A stretch of 6,878 nt of DNA from Syntrophopropionicum sp964397525 (lineage in GTDB: Bacteria > Bacillota > Desulfotomaculia > Desulfotomaculales > Pelotomaculaceae). Shown here piece by piece: positions 5,970 through 6,878 of this stretch; within the stretch, counting starts at the first letter, position 1, and each line of letters opens with the position of its first letter. A program made the position numbers and the translations under genes. Under the pieces are notes generated by a model, which searched no databases, had not been told where the DNA came from, and was given only the letters and a program-made list of their open reading frames with translations. The stretch is from positions 1 to 6,878 of the forward strand of contig CAYNIY010000072.1 of NCBI GenBank assembly GCA_964397525.1, written 5' to 3'.

Positions 5970-6005
5970 AAACTCTGATGAATGTTATTATTTTGGTGAT
6001 AACAT
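5966..6005 (+). promoter_or_regulatory. Candidate promoter with overlapping palindrome before the Fe-S gene
   Basis: TTGAAA (5966-5971, five of six -35 matches, overlapping the stop codon of the membrane-protein gene) is followed after 17 nt by TATTTT (5989-5994). A palindrome with perfect 7-bp arms, ATGTTAT (5982-5988) and ATAACAT (5999-6005), straddles the -10 as an operator would. No T-tract follows, so it is not a terminator. The regulator is unknown. Confidence 0.4.
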
Positions 6006-6039
6006 AAAAAATTAGAGATGAAAGCCCGGGGGAAATTAT

Positions 6040-6846
6040 ATGCCGTCATTGTCCACAGAGCTCAAAACAGCATTAAAAGAAGCGGGGGCCTCGCTGGTCG
6101 GGTTTGCAGACCTGAGCGCTCTTCCTGCCGGTCAGAGAGCTGGTTTTGGCTATGGTGTTGCCATTGCTGCGGCCCTTGAACCGGAGATCATAAACGGCAT
6201 CGGGAACGGGCCCACCAAAGAATATTATGACGAATATTTCAGGCTCAACAGGCTCCTGGACAGCCTGGATATAAAAGCTGCGGCAATAATCAAAGAGCAT
6301 GGCTATCAGGCATTTCCCCAAACAAGGGCCAATGTGAGCATCGATTACAGTAACCTCTCCACAATCCTGCCTCATAAGACGGTCGCGACCAGGGCGGGCA
6401 TTGGCTGGATCGGGAAGTGTGCCCTGCTGGTTACAGAAAAATACGGTTCGGCGGTCAGGCTTTCATCAGTATTAACCGATGCTCCTCTCGAAGCTGACCA
6501 GCCAGTCAGCCAGTCAAATTGCGGTACATGCAGCAATTGTGTCAGGAATTGTCCGGCAGCAGCCCTGTCTGGGGAACTTTGGTCCGCGGGTATGCAGCGT
6601 GAGGCGCTTTATAATGCCTCAGCCTGCAGGATGAAAGCCATTGAGAGGACCTGGAGGGTATCACCGGGAGAAACGCACTGCGGTCTGTGCATCCTGGTAT
6701 GTCCCAAGACCAGGAGTTATATCAAAGCCTCCGGTCTCGCGTACAGTTTCCCGACAGTCGATATTGCCGCCAAAGGCGACCTGGCGGAAATCCTGGCCCT
6801 GCAAAAACTCGCCTATAGGAGCGCGAGCTGTTTACCGGACATCTGA
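6040..6846 (+). CDS. QueG-like double [4Fe-4S] cluster protein (epoxyqueuosine reductase-related)
   Basis: 268 residues, soluble. The central region ATRAGIGWIGKCALLV (117-132) with LSSVLTDAPL (141-150) matches the QueG superfamily core (usually ERAGLGWIGKNTLL…LTDLEL). It is followed by a bacterial ferredoxin-type double-cluster domain: CGTCSNCVRNCP (Cys161, 164, 167, 171), Cys196, and CGLCILVCP (Cys214, 217, 221), all eight expected cluster ligands. True QueG uses cobalamin and two [4Fe-4S] clusters to reduce epoxyqueuosine in tRNA. This protein is shorter (268 versus about 350-380 residues) and lacks the C-terminal HEAT-like extension. By eye it has Leu where QueG has the catalytic Asp of its DSAP motif. 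It is therefore better called a QueG-like ferredoxin-type reductase of unknown substrate. The start at 6040 follows GGGGGAA (about 6028-6033). Its own promoter is plausible. Confidence 0.85.
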   Translation: MPSLSTELKTALKEAGASLVGFADLSALPAGQRAGFGYGVAIAAALEPEIINGIGNGPTKEYYDEYFRLNRLLDSLDIKAAAIIKEHGYQAFPQTRANVSIDYSNLSTILPHKTVATRAGIGWIGKCALLVTEKYGSAVRLSSVLTDAPLEADQPVSQSNCGTCSNCVRNCPAAALSGELWSAGMQREALYNASACRMKAIERTWRVSPGETHCGLCILVCPKTRSYIKASGLAYSFPTVDIAAKGDLAEILALQKLAYRSASCLPDI

Positions 6847-6878
6847 GTGCCAGGAACCTCGCCTTATATCAAAAGCTG

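Noticed and set aside
6847..6878. Start of another gene at the right edge
   Set aside because: Only 32 bases remain, with no start codon plus ribosome site that could be judged.

Overview
The window looks like a chromosomal piece of an anaerobic, probably spore-forming Gram-positive bacterium (Firmicutes/Clostridia, possibly Peptococcaceae-like). The hints are strong AGGAGG-type ribosome sites, a 'stalk' (copper amine oxidase N-terminal-like) secreted protein, a DUF5661 protein, a PerR-type operator, and a QueG-like double [4Fe-4S] protein. The taxon is an inference. A run of ten N inside katG shows that the sequence is a draft scaffold.

Layout. Positions 1-372 (minus) hold a DUF1801 protein, divergent from a secreted lipoprotein at 488-1714 (plus) of the glucose/sorbosone dehydrogenase beta-propeller family. 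An AT-rich intergenic region (1715-1996) carries a near-perfect PerR box over a candidate promoter, followed by a leader of roughly 200 nt with a hairpin. Next is katG, a bifunctional catalase-peroxidase (1997-4178), split only by the N-run. The reading frames on the two sides differ because the N-run is a placeholder; comparison with the KatG family predicts about 24 missing bases. A strong hairpin/terminator separates katG from a DUF5661 gene (4259-4561). A second perfect hairpin precedes a secreted stalk-domain protein (4639-5688), whose acidic C-terminal part contains an internal duplication. A 70-residue two-helix membrane protein (5757-5969) follows, and then a QueG-like iron-sulfur protein (6040-6846).

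How the parts fit. The clearest functional story is peroxide defence: katG under an Fe-dependent PerR-type repressor. The DUF5661 gene behind katG could be co-expressed by read-through of the terminator. The other genes show no obvious shared pathway, and I do not see a defence island, mobile element, RNA gene or CRISPR array. The most useful observations are the PerR operator, the wrong-length assembly gap, the duplicated module in the stalk protein, and a possible SD-sequestering RNA switch before that gene.
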